A DNA stretch of 49,730 nt, taken from contig NZ_JADMOL010000009.1 of NCBI RefSeq assembly GCF_015558675.1, forward strand, positions 102,927-152,656. The letters run 5' to 3'. This DNA comes from Paenibacillus sp. 1001270B_150601_E10. Its GTDB lineage: Bacteria; Bacillota; Bacilli; Paenibacillales; Paenibacillaceae. Numbering within the stretch: the stretch's first letter is position 1; the number at the start of each line of letters is the position of its first letter. Under the pieces are notes generated by a model that saw nothing but the letters and a program-made list of their open reading frames with translations, had not been told where the DNA came from and did not search any database. Below are positions 40,186-47,774 of the stretch, piece by piece. The translations under genes were made by a program, and so were the position numbers.

Positions 40186-42510
40186 TCACTTATAGATAAG
40201 CTGAAGCTCTGCGCCATTCGCAGGATGCATGAAGGCCACAGCGAAAGTTGACGATGAAGCATCCCAGTCACAAGTGCATGGGAGCTCATCCTGATCACGT
40301 CTAACGATGACTTTAGCTGGAGGCGCCGCTGCAGAGAAGCGGAGCACGGCACGAACGCCTTCAGGTCCACGGACTTGATAGTGAAGGCCGCCCATTTCGA
40401 TGTTTTTTGCATCTCCCTCGCTTGTAGGCGACATCTTTGTCACTCGGCCTGCCGCCGCAACTAGTACAGGCTCACTTGCTTCATGAGGATTGACTTCGTT
40501 CAGGTCATACAGCAAAGCCTGCTCCCCCGGAGCAACGGTCCATTCCGTTACAGCGGACAGATTGCCGTCGAACAGGTTGACGAAGCGGCCCTGAAGAACG
40601 AGCGGCTCTTCGCTTACGCTTTCCTCAAGGACGGCTGCGATTAGGTACGGTCCGCGCTTCGCCACCAAAGCATGGCTCGGCTCAAGCCCTTCGCCTGATC
40701 CGTGCTTCCAAGTCCATCCCTCTGCCACATGGCGAACGAGCCGTGCAGCGTCCTCGGCTGAACGGGTAAAGGCGGCTGGCGATTCATGAAGACAGATAAC
40801 GCCGCCTTTGCCAACGGAGTGGAGCGTACTCTTATTCGCTTCAGAGAGTGCCTTAAGATCAAGGCCTAGCGTCTCAAATAAATGATGAGCAGGACTTTCA
40901 TATGGAGACTCTCCTTTATTCCACCATTCTCTAACAGAATGATAGGGGTCGCAGCCATCACCTATGTATAGAAGAATGCCTCCGCTCTGTACCCATTGTG
41001 CCAAGCCATAATGCAGGTCCATCGTTTCCGGCTTCATATATTCGTAGCTAAGCAGCAGCACTTGATAGGATGTCAAGTAATGCGGAATGCGCCGCACATT
41101 GTCCAGCTGGACAGGGCGTACAGGATATCCCTGCTTGAGGAGCGGCATCGCAAGCCCGAAGAAGCCATCCCACGTGATATGCTCCATTTCCGAGGCAAAG
41201 CGCGTCTCCTCGTCGACATTCTCCCAATCGAGCGAGAGGTCGAGCCGCTGATACATCGCGGAATCGGCAACGAGCACGCCGATCTCGGGGCGAGATGAAT
41301 ACGAAGCGCGACCAGTTCCAACATGCTGGTGCGGCTTGCCGGAATGGCTTGGCTGCTGGGCGAGTTGCTTCTTTGCTCCATTATGAACATGCGGAGCAGA
41401 CAGCACCTGTTCCGGCGTGCCAACAATGCCGCCGAGAGGCATCTGCTGAAGCATATGTATCGTACTTAGCAGTATCGTTCCATATGCTTCAGGCAGGGGC
41501 TGTTTATCTGTACAGCCTTCCTTCGCATAGGCGCCTTTGTATATCCGATGCGGCCACGGCGTGACCTCGTAATGATTGATATGAGGATGAAGCAGGGAAG
41601 CTACGACGGTCTTTTTATAATTGGACTCGTAATCCTCCCAAGTATGGCCAGGATGATCCTCGATCGGGTCATGTAAAAACCACATTCTGCGGTCGCTGCC
41701 TCGAACAAGCTCCTGCATGATGCCGTATTCCAAATAAGCCGTTTCAAAAGTACGCTCCTTGCGCTTGCCCTGATAAACATTAGGCACACGGGACGTGCCC
41801 GTCCAGACCTGTGCGATATAGCCATCGATGCCATCCAGTTCCATGAGCTTCGACTCCGGGCTTACAATTCGCCACTGGCAGTAGTTTATAAGGCTGTGCG
41901 TCGGAATGAAGAAGCGAATTTGCTTCCTGCGAACATGTTTGGCGTATGATTTCACAGCGGTGCTGATTCGATCCAAGGCTTGCGCGTAGAGATGCGCCTT
42001 CAGCTTGGAGGCACGATACTGGGCATCAGGTGATTGATGCGGCGGCATCCAAGGCTCCTGATAGAACAGTTCCCATTCTCGTTTGAAGGCTTCCGAATAT
42101 CCGCCTTCGACCCAAAATTCAGGCTCCTCCATGAAGAAGGCTTCAACGCCTGCGTCAACCGCAGCCATTAAGCGCTTGGTGATATACTCGGAGAACGAAA
42201 CCGTAGGGACCATATAAGGAACGTCATCGGTCTCGTGTATAAGGCGGGTTCCATTCGCTCTTGTCTGAGCTTCTTCCCAGTGCTCTATGCCATCCACATG
42301 GCCGTTCAGATAAGGCTGGTATTCTCCCCACGCCGTTCCGGTCATTAAGCCGACGGTGTAGCCTTCCTCTTTCCATCCTTTGATCCTAGCTTCCATGGTA
42401 TCATCGATCCCATAGACCATGACCATATCTGTCTGAAGATCGATAGCAGGCTCATAAGCGTGAATTTCTTGAAAGCTTGTCTTTTCGTTCGGTCGCTGTC
42501 TTTCTAACAT
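40186..42510 (-). CDS. Large glycosidase-like protein, family not recognised
   Basis: Protein of 774 aa without signal peptide. Residues about 25-350 look like a TIM-barrel hydrolase: YGIDDTMEARIKGWKEEGYTVGLMTG, VDAGVEAFFMEEPEFWVEGGY (Glu cluster near 125, a candidate catalytic acid), IRFFIPTHSLINYCQWR, DGIDGYIAQVWTGTSR, WFLHDPIEDHPGHTW. A His/Ser/Gln-rich linker (about 378-412) follows, then a GATase-like Rossmann domain (about 413-570; LTSYQVLLLSYEYMKPE, GGILLYIGDG) like that of GH42 enzymes, and a C-terminal beta-rich part. This order suggests a carbohydrate-active enzyme, but I cannot place it in a known family. GGAGGG lies 6 bases before ATG. The AraC regulator upstream on the opposite strand fits a sugar-related role. 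Confidence 0.8.
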   Translation of the reverse strand: MLERQRPNEKTSFQEIHAYEPAIDLQTDMVMVYGIDDTMEARIKGWKEEGYTVGLMTGTAWGEYQPYLNGHVDGIEHWEEAQTRANGTRLIHETDDVPYMVPTVSFSEYITKRLMAAVDAGVEAFFMEEPEFWVEGGYSEAFKREWELFYQEPWMPPHQSPDAQYRASKLKAHLYAQALDRISTAVKSYAKHVRRKQIRFFIPTHSLINYCQWRIVSPESKLMELDGIDGYIAQVWTGTSRVPNVYQGKRKERTFETAYLEYGIMQELVRGSDRRMWFLHDPIEDHPGHTWEDYESNYKKTVVASLLHPHINHYEVTPWPHRIYKGAYAKEGCTDKQPLPEAYGTILLSTIHMLQQMPLGGIVGTPEQVLSAPHVHNGAKKQLAQQPSHSGKPHQHVGTGRASYSSRPEIGVLVADSAMYQRLDLSLDWENVDEETRFASEMEHITWDGFFGLAMPLLKQGYPVRPVQLDNVRRIPHYLTSYQVLLLSYEYMKPETMDLHYGLAQWVQSGGILLYIGDGCDPYHSVREWWNKGESPYESPAHHLFETLGLDLKALSEANKSTLHSVGKGGVICLHESPAAFTRSAEDAARLVRHVAEGWTWKHGSGEGLEPSHALVAKRGPYLIAAVLEESVSEEPLVLQGRFVNLFDGNLSAVTEWTVAPGEQALLYDLNEVNPHEASEPVLVAAAGRVTKMSPTSEGDAKNIEMGGLHYQVRGPEGVRAVLRFSAAAPPAKVIVRRDQDELPCTCDWDASSSTFAVAFMHPANGAELQLIYK

Positions 42511-42672
42511 GAGGTTCCCTCCTGCGAATGATGTAAGACAAAGTGATGCTTTTATTGTATCAGAGCATGCTCAATCAACCAAAAAACAAGCATGGCGAGT
42601 CGTTGACCTATGCTTGTATGAAAATCTACTTGAATCAAAATCTATCATCTTACAATATGGGATTTACAGAAT

Positions 42673-42701
42673 TTGACATATTATTAGAGCTATTTCAAAA
42701 T
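42673..42701 (+). promoter_or_regulatory. Sigma-A-like promoter before the broken gene patch
   Basis: TTGACA (42673-42678) and CAAAAT (42696-42701) have a 17-base spacer. GGAGGGAG and ATG 42738 follow, so the degenerate gene still has a complete expression signal. Confidence 0.5.
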
Positions 42702-42737
42702 GGATGGGTAAACATTCGGAGGGAGTGTTCGTGATTC

Positions 42738-43207
42738 ATGACTGATCGTAGCCATACTTACGAGATGCCGTCATTATTGCAAGAAGTAATATTGTGGGAA
42801 CAGACACTCATTCTTGAGGTTCCTTATCTGGAGAGCAGCGTGAACAGTCGAGCTTGCTTCAAATACAATATAGGCATGGCATCATGCCTTTGATCAGTAG
42901 TCAATCGCAAACAGAATATATACGGCATCCTTGGTATGAGTAAGATATAGAATATGATGACTTGCAGTTCCTCGAGACGTTTCTCACCAATAGTCCGTTA
43001 GAGACGGTCTTATCTTTTGTTAGGGATTATCAGTTCCAAAGAGCAGTTCATGAACCCTACTTACAGCTAACATACGACACTTTAGAGCGATACGGATTGA
43101 AGATAGAAGCGAAAAAAATGCAGGATACCATTCATTCCTTCTTGGACCAAGAGAGGAGAGTCTCACAAGTGCTCTCCATTGGTGTGACCGTAGAGGTAGG
43201 GGAATGA
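42738..43207 (+). pseudogene. Broken small gene with frameshift and in-frame stop
   Basis: An ORF from ATG 42738 (GGAGGGAG 12 bases upstream) encodes 51 residues and ends at TGA 42891. In another frame coding-like sequence resumes (MPLISSQSQTEYIRHPWYE from 42884), is stopped by TAA 42941, and continues in that same frame as DIEYDDLQFLETFLTNSP and on for about 85 residues to 43207 (VTVEVGE, stop). Read together, the pieces look like one protein of about 155 residues, hydrophilic, helical, with no motif I recognise. One frameshift near 42860-42890 plus one nonsense codon indicate decay. Perhaps a former immunity-type or accessory protein; no homologue is claimed. Confidence 0.6.
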
Positions 43208-43232
43208 GAGTATAAAGGGAGGCGGCGGATCG

Positions 43233-43541
43233 ATGGGTGCACGAATTCAAATAGACAGGATAATCATTTTGAGTTTAACAATTATATTAATGGTGTTAAT
43301 TCTTATTACTTCGCCAATATGGCGGCTTTGCTTACCTGGCCCAGATGTTACGAAGGGGTACTTCCAAGACATCTATTATGTAAGGGTGTCGAATGTAGAG
43401 ACAGAGGCTGAGGTATTTCATCGATATATGGCGAAGCAGGGATGGTTATTCATAGACTAGCAAGGAAGTCTATACCGTTATGCCAAGGAACAAGAAACTC
43501 TAGAGGTCAGGAGTACACAAATTAAAATGTTGGGAAAATAG
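43233..43541 (+). pseudogene. Small membrane protein gene interrupted by an amber codon
   Basis: AAAGGGAGG lies 10 bases before ATG 43233. The ORF encodes 75 residues: a hydrophobic segment at about 9-30 (IIILSLTIILMVLILITSPIW), then a soluble part (GYFQDIYYVRVSNVETEAEVFHRYMAKQGWLFID) to TAG 43458. Beyond TAG the same frame stays open with protein-like sequence (QGSLYRYAKEQETLEVRSTQ) to TAG 43539. The natural product was probably about 101 residues with one membrane anchor, and the first TAG a nonsense mutation; a functional 75-residue form or readthrough cannot be excluded. Starts 25 bases after the broken gene upstream, so once co-transcribed. Confidence 0.6.
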
Positions 43542-43559
43542 GACTAGACTAGCCCAACT

Positions 43560-43617
43560 ATAAAACCGCGGCAGCCACGGGATAAGAAAATAAAGTTCTA
43601 GACTACCGCGGTTTTAT
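43560..43617 (+). terminator. Perfect 12-bp inverted repeat, terminator-like
   Basis: ATAAAACCGCGG (43560-43571) and CCGCGGTTTTAT (43606-43617) are perfect arms around a 34-base loop. CTAGACTA also occurs twice nearby (43543-43550, 43598-43605). The GTTTTAT end resembles a terminator, but the loop is long. Confidence 0.5.
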
Positions 43618-43653
43618 GAAGCAGCGTCTTCCGTTAATGGAGACGAGAAATTG

Positions 43654-43785
43654 ATGGAGAAGTGTTGGGAAGTGAGGAAGCTTCCTTCAGAGGAATCAGG
43701 ACTATATCCAGTAACAGACGAAGTGTTGAACTTTGTGGAACGCAGTATTGCTTACGCTATAGAAAAAGGGACGAAACCAAGATAA
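43654..43785 (+). CDS. Small ORF, possible C-terminal gene fragment
   Basis: ATG 43654 follows GGAG 11 bases upstream and encodes 43 residues (MEKCWEVRKLPSEESGLYPV, TDEVLNFVERSIAYAIEKGT, then KPR). The same frame is coding-like for at least 13 codons further upstream, but meets a stop within the inverted repeat. It looks like the tail of a once longer protein whose beginning was lost at the repeat. No motif is recognised. The bases from 43786 to the GNAT gene at 43882 hold only its leader. Confidence 0.4.
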   Translation: MEKCWEVRKLPSEESGLYPVTDEVLNFVERSIAYAIEKGTKPR

Positions 43786-43881
43786 GTGAATGAGGGTCCG
43801 TGAATTGACGTTGCGGTTGCGATGCTCTAGAATGTCGATGAACTAACTATAAGTTATGATTGAAATGAGGATCAGTATACA

Positions 43882-44406
43882 ATGGATACAGCGATAATTC
43901 GAACAGAGAAGCTTGAAGATCATGATAAGGTGCATGCTCTTCTTGTGGATGCCTTCGAACAACGAGAAGATGAAGCACGGCTCGTCGAACGGATTCGGCG
44001 ATCGGAAGGCTTTATTCCTTCACTTAGCATTGTAGCAGAACGCGATCAAGATATCGTTGGCCACGTGCTAATCAGTAAAGCAAAGATCATGAATGGTGCT
44101 GAAGCGCATGAAGTACTTGCCTTGGCTCCTGTAGCGGTGCATACCGATATGCAGAAACAAGGCATTGGAGCAGCGCTGATTAAGGAAGGTCTAGAGCGCA
44201 GCCGCGCACTTGGGTACGATCTCGTATTATTGATCGGTCACCCCACGTATTATCCTCGTTACGGCTTCAAGCCTGCTCGCCAGTTCGGCATTGACCTTAA
44301 GCAGTATGAGGTTCCTGAGGAGGTCTTTATGGTCTACGAGCTTGCACCAGGAGAGCTTGGGAAAATCAAAGGCGAGCTTATTTACCCTGCGCCATTTTTC
44401 GAATAG
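43882..44406 (+). CDS. GNAT-family N-acetyltransferase (YhbS-like)
   Basis: Acyl-CoA-dependent acetyltransferase of 174 aa. The GNAT core shows VLALAPVAVHTDMQKQGIGAALIKEGLERS (about 75-104), where QKQGIGAAL is the acetyl-CoA pyrophosphate-binding loop, followed by LIGHPTYYPRYGFKPA (about 117-132), a segment characteristic of the YhbS-like group. Acceptor substrate unknown. GAGG lies 11 bases before ATG. It is the first intact gene after the degenerate patch, followed after 71 bases by a second GNAT gene in the same direction. Confidence 0.93.
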   Translation: MDTAIIRTEKLEDHDKVHALLVDAFEQREDEARLVERIRRSEGFIPSLSIVAERDQDIVGHVLISKAKIMNGAEAHEVLALAPVAVHTDMQKQGIGAALIKEGLERSRALGYDLVLLIGHPTYYPRYGFKPARQFGIDLKQYEVPEEVFMVYELAPGELGKIKGELIYPAPFFE

Positions 44407-44477
44407 GACCTTGGTTTATTTGATACATATAGAAATACGGAATATTACCCACAACAAGAATAGAAAAGAGGTTTGCG

Positions 44478-44918
44478 ATGAATACGATTCATATCAGCCG
44501 TATCAAGCAGGAGGATTTGCTGAAGCTTAAGGTACTATATGAAGAATTAATAGAGGAGCCTACCGATCTCACTCAATTAGAGGGACAGTTTATGATTATG
44601 GATCAGGACCCGCATTATTTTTTACTAGGCGCTAAAGATAACGATGATTTGGCAGGCTCGGTTATGGGCGTTATTTGTCGAGATTTGATCGGAGACGGCA
44701 GGCCGTTTATGGTGATTGAAAATGTGATCGTTTCAAAGCATCATCATCGTAAAGGCGTAGGACAGCTTCTTATGAATGAGCTTGAGCGGATCGCAAATGA
44801 GCATCGATGCGGATATATGATTCTAGTGTCCAGCGGACATCGGACTGCAGCCCATCGTTTCTATGAGAATCTGGGATATACAGAGGATGTGCGAGGCTTT
44901 CGGAAGATGCTGAAATAA
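44478..44918 (+). CDS. GNAT-family N-acetyltransferase
   Basis: Acetyltransferase of 146 aa. MVIENVIVSKHHHRKGVGQLLMNELERIANEH (about 75-106) contains the acetyl-CoA loop HRKGVG, and SGHRTAAHRFYENLGYTE (about 115-132) is the usual C-terminal motif. AAAAGAGG lies 6 bases before ATG. It is not a duplicate of the preceding GNAT (little shared sequence outside the core). Acceptor unknown. Confidence 0.92.
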   Translation: MNTIHISRIKQEDLLKLKVLYEELIEEPTDLTQLEGQFMIMDQDPHYFLLGAKDNDDLAGSVMGVICRDLIGDGRPFMVIENVIVSKHHHRKGVGQLLMNELERIANEHRCGYMILVSSGHRTAAHRFYENLGYTEDVRGFRKMLK

Positions 44919-45013
44919 TATTTCCCGGGAAACGTTGCCCGTGAACGATTATATGTAAGAGGGTCTCCAAGAAATATATATGATTAACTAGAGTTTGGAG
45001 GCATTAGACCCCT

Positions 45014-45334
45014 ATGTATGTGAAAGTGTATCGATATCATGTTCAGCATGATCAGATTGAGAAGTGTCTAGATATTATTAATGAGTCTGACCTTCTGTAT
45101 AAGCAATTTGTTAATTACACGATGCTGATCCGACGAAGTCACGAGCATCCTTCGCAGCTAACTGAAATTCATCTTTATGAGAGTGAAGAAGATTATGTTG
45201 AAGCGATGCGAAAGATGAAGGATGATGCACGCGTCCAATCCCTGTTTGAGCAGTTCCTAAATACGCTGAATCCAGAGGACCCGGAAATTAAGGAAGAAAC
45301 CTATCAAAAAGGAACGTTTTTTCAAATCGAATAG
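45014..45334 (+). CDS. Dimeric alpha-beta barrel protein (antibiotic-biosynthesis-monooxygenase-like)
   Basis: Protein of 106 aa with the small ferredoxin-like pattern of dimeric alpha-beta barrel proteins: strand MYVKVYRYHV, helix QIEKCLDIINESDLLYKQ, strand NYTMLIRR, strand LTEIHLYESEEDYVEAMRKMKDDARVQSLFEQFLNTL. This fold is used in ABM monooxygenases and stress-response proteins; no catalytic residue can be named. GGAGG lies 12 bases before ATG. It sits between GNAT genes and trpB in the same direction without overlap. Confidence 0.75.
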   Translation: MYVKVYRYHVQHDQIEKCLDIINESDLLYKQFVNYTMLIRRSHEHPSQLTEIHLYESEEDYVEAMRKMKDDARVQSLFEQFLNTLNPEDPEIKEETYQKGTFFQIE

Positions 45335-45477
45335 ATGCTTAGGCCCAGCTTGTTATTGCTCGTTCGAAAAGTTATCTAAGGGTTAAGGTTCTCTATGATA
45401 AAAAGATAGATTTTAATCCTGTAGTGTAATAAAATGTGTGTTACAATGGGTAATCCTGCCAAAAGGAGTGCTGTAAC

Positions 45478-46635
45478 ATGACAACTGGAATTGAAGCTGG
45501 GATGTTTGGACAATTTGGAGGAAGCTTTATTCCTCCTGAACTTCAAGGTGTGATGGATCGACTAGCTAACGCATTCCATCACTACAAGAACGACCCTGAT
45601 TTTAATGAGGAATTCCGCTATTATTTGCGTGAGTTTGTTGGACGCCCGAATCCACTGACATATGCCGGGCATTTGACGGACAAGCTTGGCGGCGCGAAAA
45701 TTTACTTGAAGCGCGAGGACTTGAACCATACAGGCTCGCACAAAATCAATAATGTGCTAGGGCAAATTCTGCTAGCAAAGCGAATGGGAGCCCACCGCAT
45801 TATTGCGGAGACAGGTGCTGGGCAGCATGGGGTCGCAACGGCGACAGTGTGCTCCATGTTTGATATGGAGTGCATCGTATATATGGGTGAAAAGGATATC
45901 GAGCGTCAGGCGCTTAATGTATTCCGAATGGAGCTTCTTGGGGCAAAAGTAGTCTCGGTATCAAAAGGACAAGGTCGTCTGAAAGATGCAGTGGACGAAG
46001 CCCTTGGCGATCTCGTTCAGAATTATCAGAACACGTTCTATCTGCTAGGATCAGCGGTTGGACCTTATCCGTATCCAGAGATGGTCCATCATTTTCAGGC
46101 CATTATCAGTGAGGAGTCGAAGCGTCAGATTGTCGCATTAGAAGGCAAGCTTCCAACTGCTGTCATTGCTTGTATTGGCGGCGGCAGCAATGCTATTGGT
46201 GCGTTTGCGCATTATATTGATGAACCTTCGGTTCGACTAATCGGAGTTGAACCGGAAGAGGCTGCCACGATGAAGTATGGTGTTCCTGGTGTCATCCAAG
46301 GCTTTAAATGCTATGTATTGCTTGATGAGGAAGGCAATCCAGCGCCAACCTATTCCATTGCGGCTGGTCTTGACTATCCGGGAGTAGGGCCTGAGCACAG
46401 CGCCATGAAGGAAAACGGACGTGCGGAATATGTAGCGGTTACCAAAGAAGAGGTACTGGAGGCCTTTCAAGTGCTGACGAAGACTGAAGGCATCATTCCA
46501 GCGCTAGAGAGCTCTCATGCAGTGGCATACACGCTTAAGCTTGCTCCGCAGCTAAGCAAGGACGATGTCTTGATCATCAATATTTCAGGCAGAGGAGACA
46601 AGGATGTCGAGCAGGTTTACGCCATGCTGAGATAA
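45478..46635 (+). CDS. trpB: Orphan tryptophan synthase beta chain
   Basis: PLP enzyme (385 aa) that joins indole and L-serine to tryptophan. Lys89 in HTGSHKINN is the PLP lysine, Glu111 in AETGAGQHGVAT the catalytic acid, GGGSNAIG (about 225-232) binds PLP phosphate, AGLDYPGVGPEH (about 295) and SGRGDKD close the site; YMGEKDIERQALNVFRMELLGA is the COMM region. All key residues are present. No trpA or other trp gene is adjacent, so it is an orphan copy, perhaps salvaging indole or serving another beta-replacement. AAAAGGAG lies 8 bases before ATG; TACAAT at 45442-45447 may be the -10. Confidence 0.93.
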   Translation: MTTGIEAGMFGQFGGSFIPPELQGVMDRLANAFHHYKNDPDFNEEFRYYLREFVGRPNPLTYAGHLTDKLGGAKIYLKREDLNHTGSHKINNVLGQILLAKRMGAHRIIAETGAGQHGVATATVCSMFDMECIVYMGEKDIERQALNVFRMELLGAKVVSVSKGQGRLKDAVDEALGDLVQNYQNTFYLLGSAVGPYPYPEMVHHFQAIISEESKRQIVALEGKLPTAVIACIGGGSNAIGAFAHYIDEPSVRLIGVEPEEAATMKYGVPGVIQGFKCYVLLDEEGNPAPTYSIAAGLDYPGVGPEHSAMKENGRAEYVAVTKEEVLEAFQVLTKTEGIIPALESSHAVAYTLKLAPQLSKDDVLIINISGRGDKDVEQVYAMLR

Positions 46636-46757
46636 ACGTCCATGATCATAGGGGCAAGATGATGATATATGGTTGCGAATTCTATGATCGCAAATCGCTG
46701 GTCATATAATCCTTTAATCCAGATTGCTTACACGAAGTGTGTATGTTGGAGAATAAG

Positions 46758-46798
46758 AAAGGGATGAATCCCATCGTGATGGGGTCCATCCCTTTTGT
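46758..46798. terminator. Bidirectional intrinsic terminator between trpB and psd
   Basis: AAAGGGATG and CATCCCTTT pair outside an inner CCCATC/GATGGG hairpin, with T-rich flanks on both strands. Confidence 0.88.
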
Positions 46799-46809
46799 TC
46801 GTATATATG

Positions 46810-47622
46810 CTAGGCTTTAGACTCAGGAGCAGGCTTGCAATGAAGAAGGCCAAGCGGTTCTCCCATCTTCACCTTATCACCTACGTGAAGCTCTTTGCGC
46901 GGATCGAAGGTGTGATTTTCCGTCAATAGCACGACCGTGGAGCCGAATTCAAAGTAAGCAAGCTCCTCGCCCCGCTCATACTGTGGCATTACTTTATCAT
47001 CCACGTAACGAATGCTGCTTACATTGAGCGCTCCTACCTTCACGACAGAAACCTCTCCATAAGCATGGCGAATATACGTAATTAAACGTTCATTGCGGCT
47101 TAATACGCGAGGCATATGCTTAAGGCCAAAATCATTCACCGGATAAACCTTTCCTGGAACATGCTCGCTTTCAACGGTCTGGCCTGATACAGGAGAATGG
47201 ATCCGATGATAGTCTGTCGGGCTCAAGTAGAGAACCCAATAATACCCGCGTTTGTACTTTTGCAAGTGAGGGGACTGATGAAGCAATTCCTTAAGCGTGT
47301 AATCCTGTCCTTTTACATTCAGCAGCAAGCCTTCTTCAATAGGCCCCATGCCAGTAATCAGTGCATCCACTGGGCTGACTAGCAGATCAACTCCATCCGC
47401 GATCGTTCTAGCACCAGGCTTCAAGCGCCGCGTAAAGAAGTCATTCAGGCTCATGTACTCGGAGATGTGCTTCTCCGCCTCCTCAATGCGAATGCCGTAG
47501 GACTTTGCAAAGGTAGGAATCAGCTTTCTGCTCATGCGCGAATTAGCGAATCTCCCAGTCAATCGGGATACCCACTTGCGCGAAGACAGCTCCGTAAGCA
47601 GACGCAGCAGTCGTTTCATCAT
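46810..47622 (-). CDS. psd: Phosphatidylserine decarboxylase proenzyme
   Basis: Membrane-associated enzyme (270 aa) that makes phosphatidylethanolamine from phosphatidylserine. It is a self-cleaving proenzyme: EFGSTVVLL near residue 225 holds the GST site, cleaved between Gly227 and Ser228 to yield the pyruvoyl group. YWVLYLSPTDYHRIHSPVSG (about 128-147) is the conserved central block with active-site His residues, and DFFTRRLKPGARTI (about 61-74) is also typical. Length fits Bacillus Psd (263 aa). AAGGTGAT lies 8 bases before ATG 47622. The usual partner pssA is not in the window. Confidence 0.96.
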   Translation of the reverse strand: MMKRLLRLLTELSSRKWVSRLTGRFANSRMSRKLIPTFAKSYGIRIEEAEKHISEYMSLNDFFTRRLKPGARTIADGVDLLVSPVDALITGMGPIEEGLLLNVKGQDYTLKELLHQSPHLQKYKRGYYWVLYLSPTDYHRIHSPVSGQTVESEHVPGKVYPVNDFGLKHMPRVLSRNERLITYIRHAYGEVSVVKVGALNVSSIRYVDDKVMPQYERGEELAYFEFGSTVVLLTENHTFDPRKELHVGDKVKMGEPLGLLHCKPAPESKA

Positions 47623-47774
47623 AATTGTTGATCACCTTAAACGAGAACACGAGAGCGTTCTGTGAATTTATGGATGTCGAAGACGAGTCCATTGGTCTAT
47701 ATTGACACAGAGTGCTCTTTTTTTCAATAACGCCTTTAATAACTGCCTTTGGGTACGAATGGGTGATCAACGAA

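Noticed and set aside
42543-42734. 63-codon ORF after the glycosidase-like gene
   Set aside because: No ribosome site, and it contains the promoter of the next gene; the protein shows no recognisable pattern.
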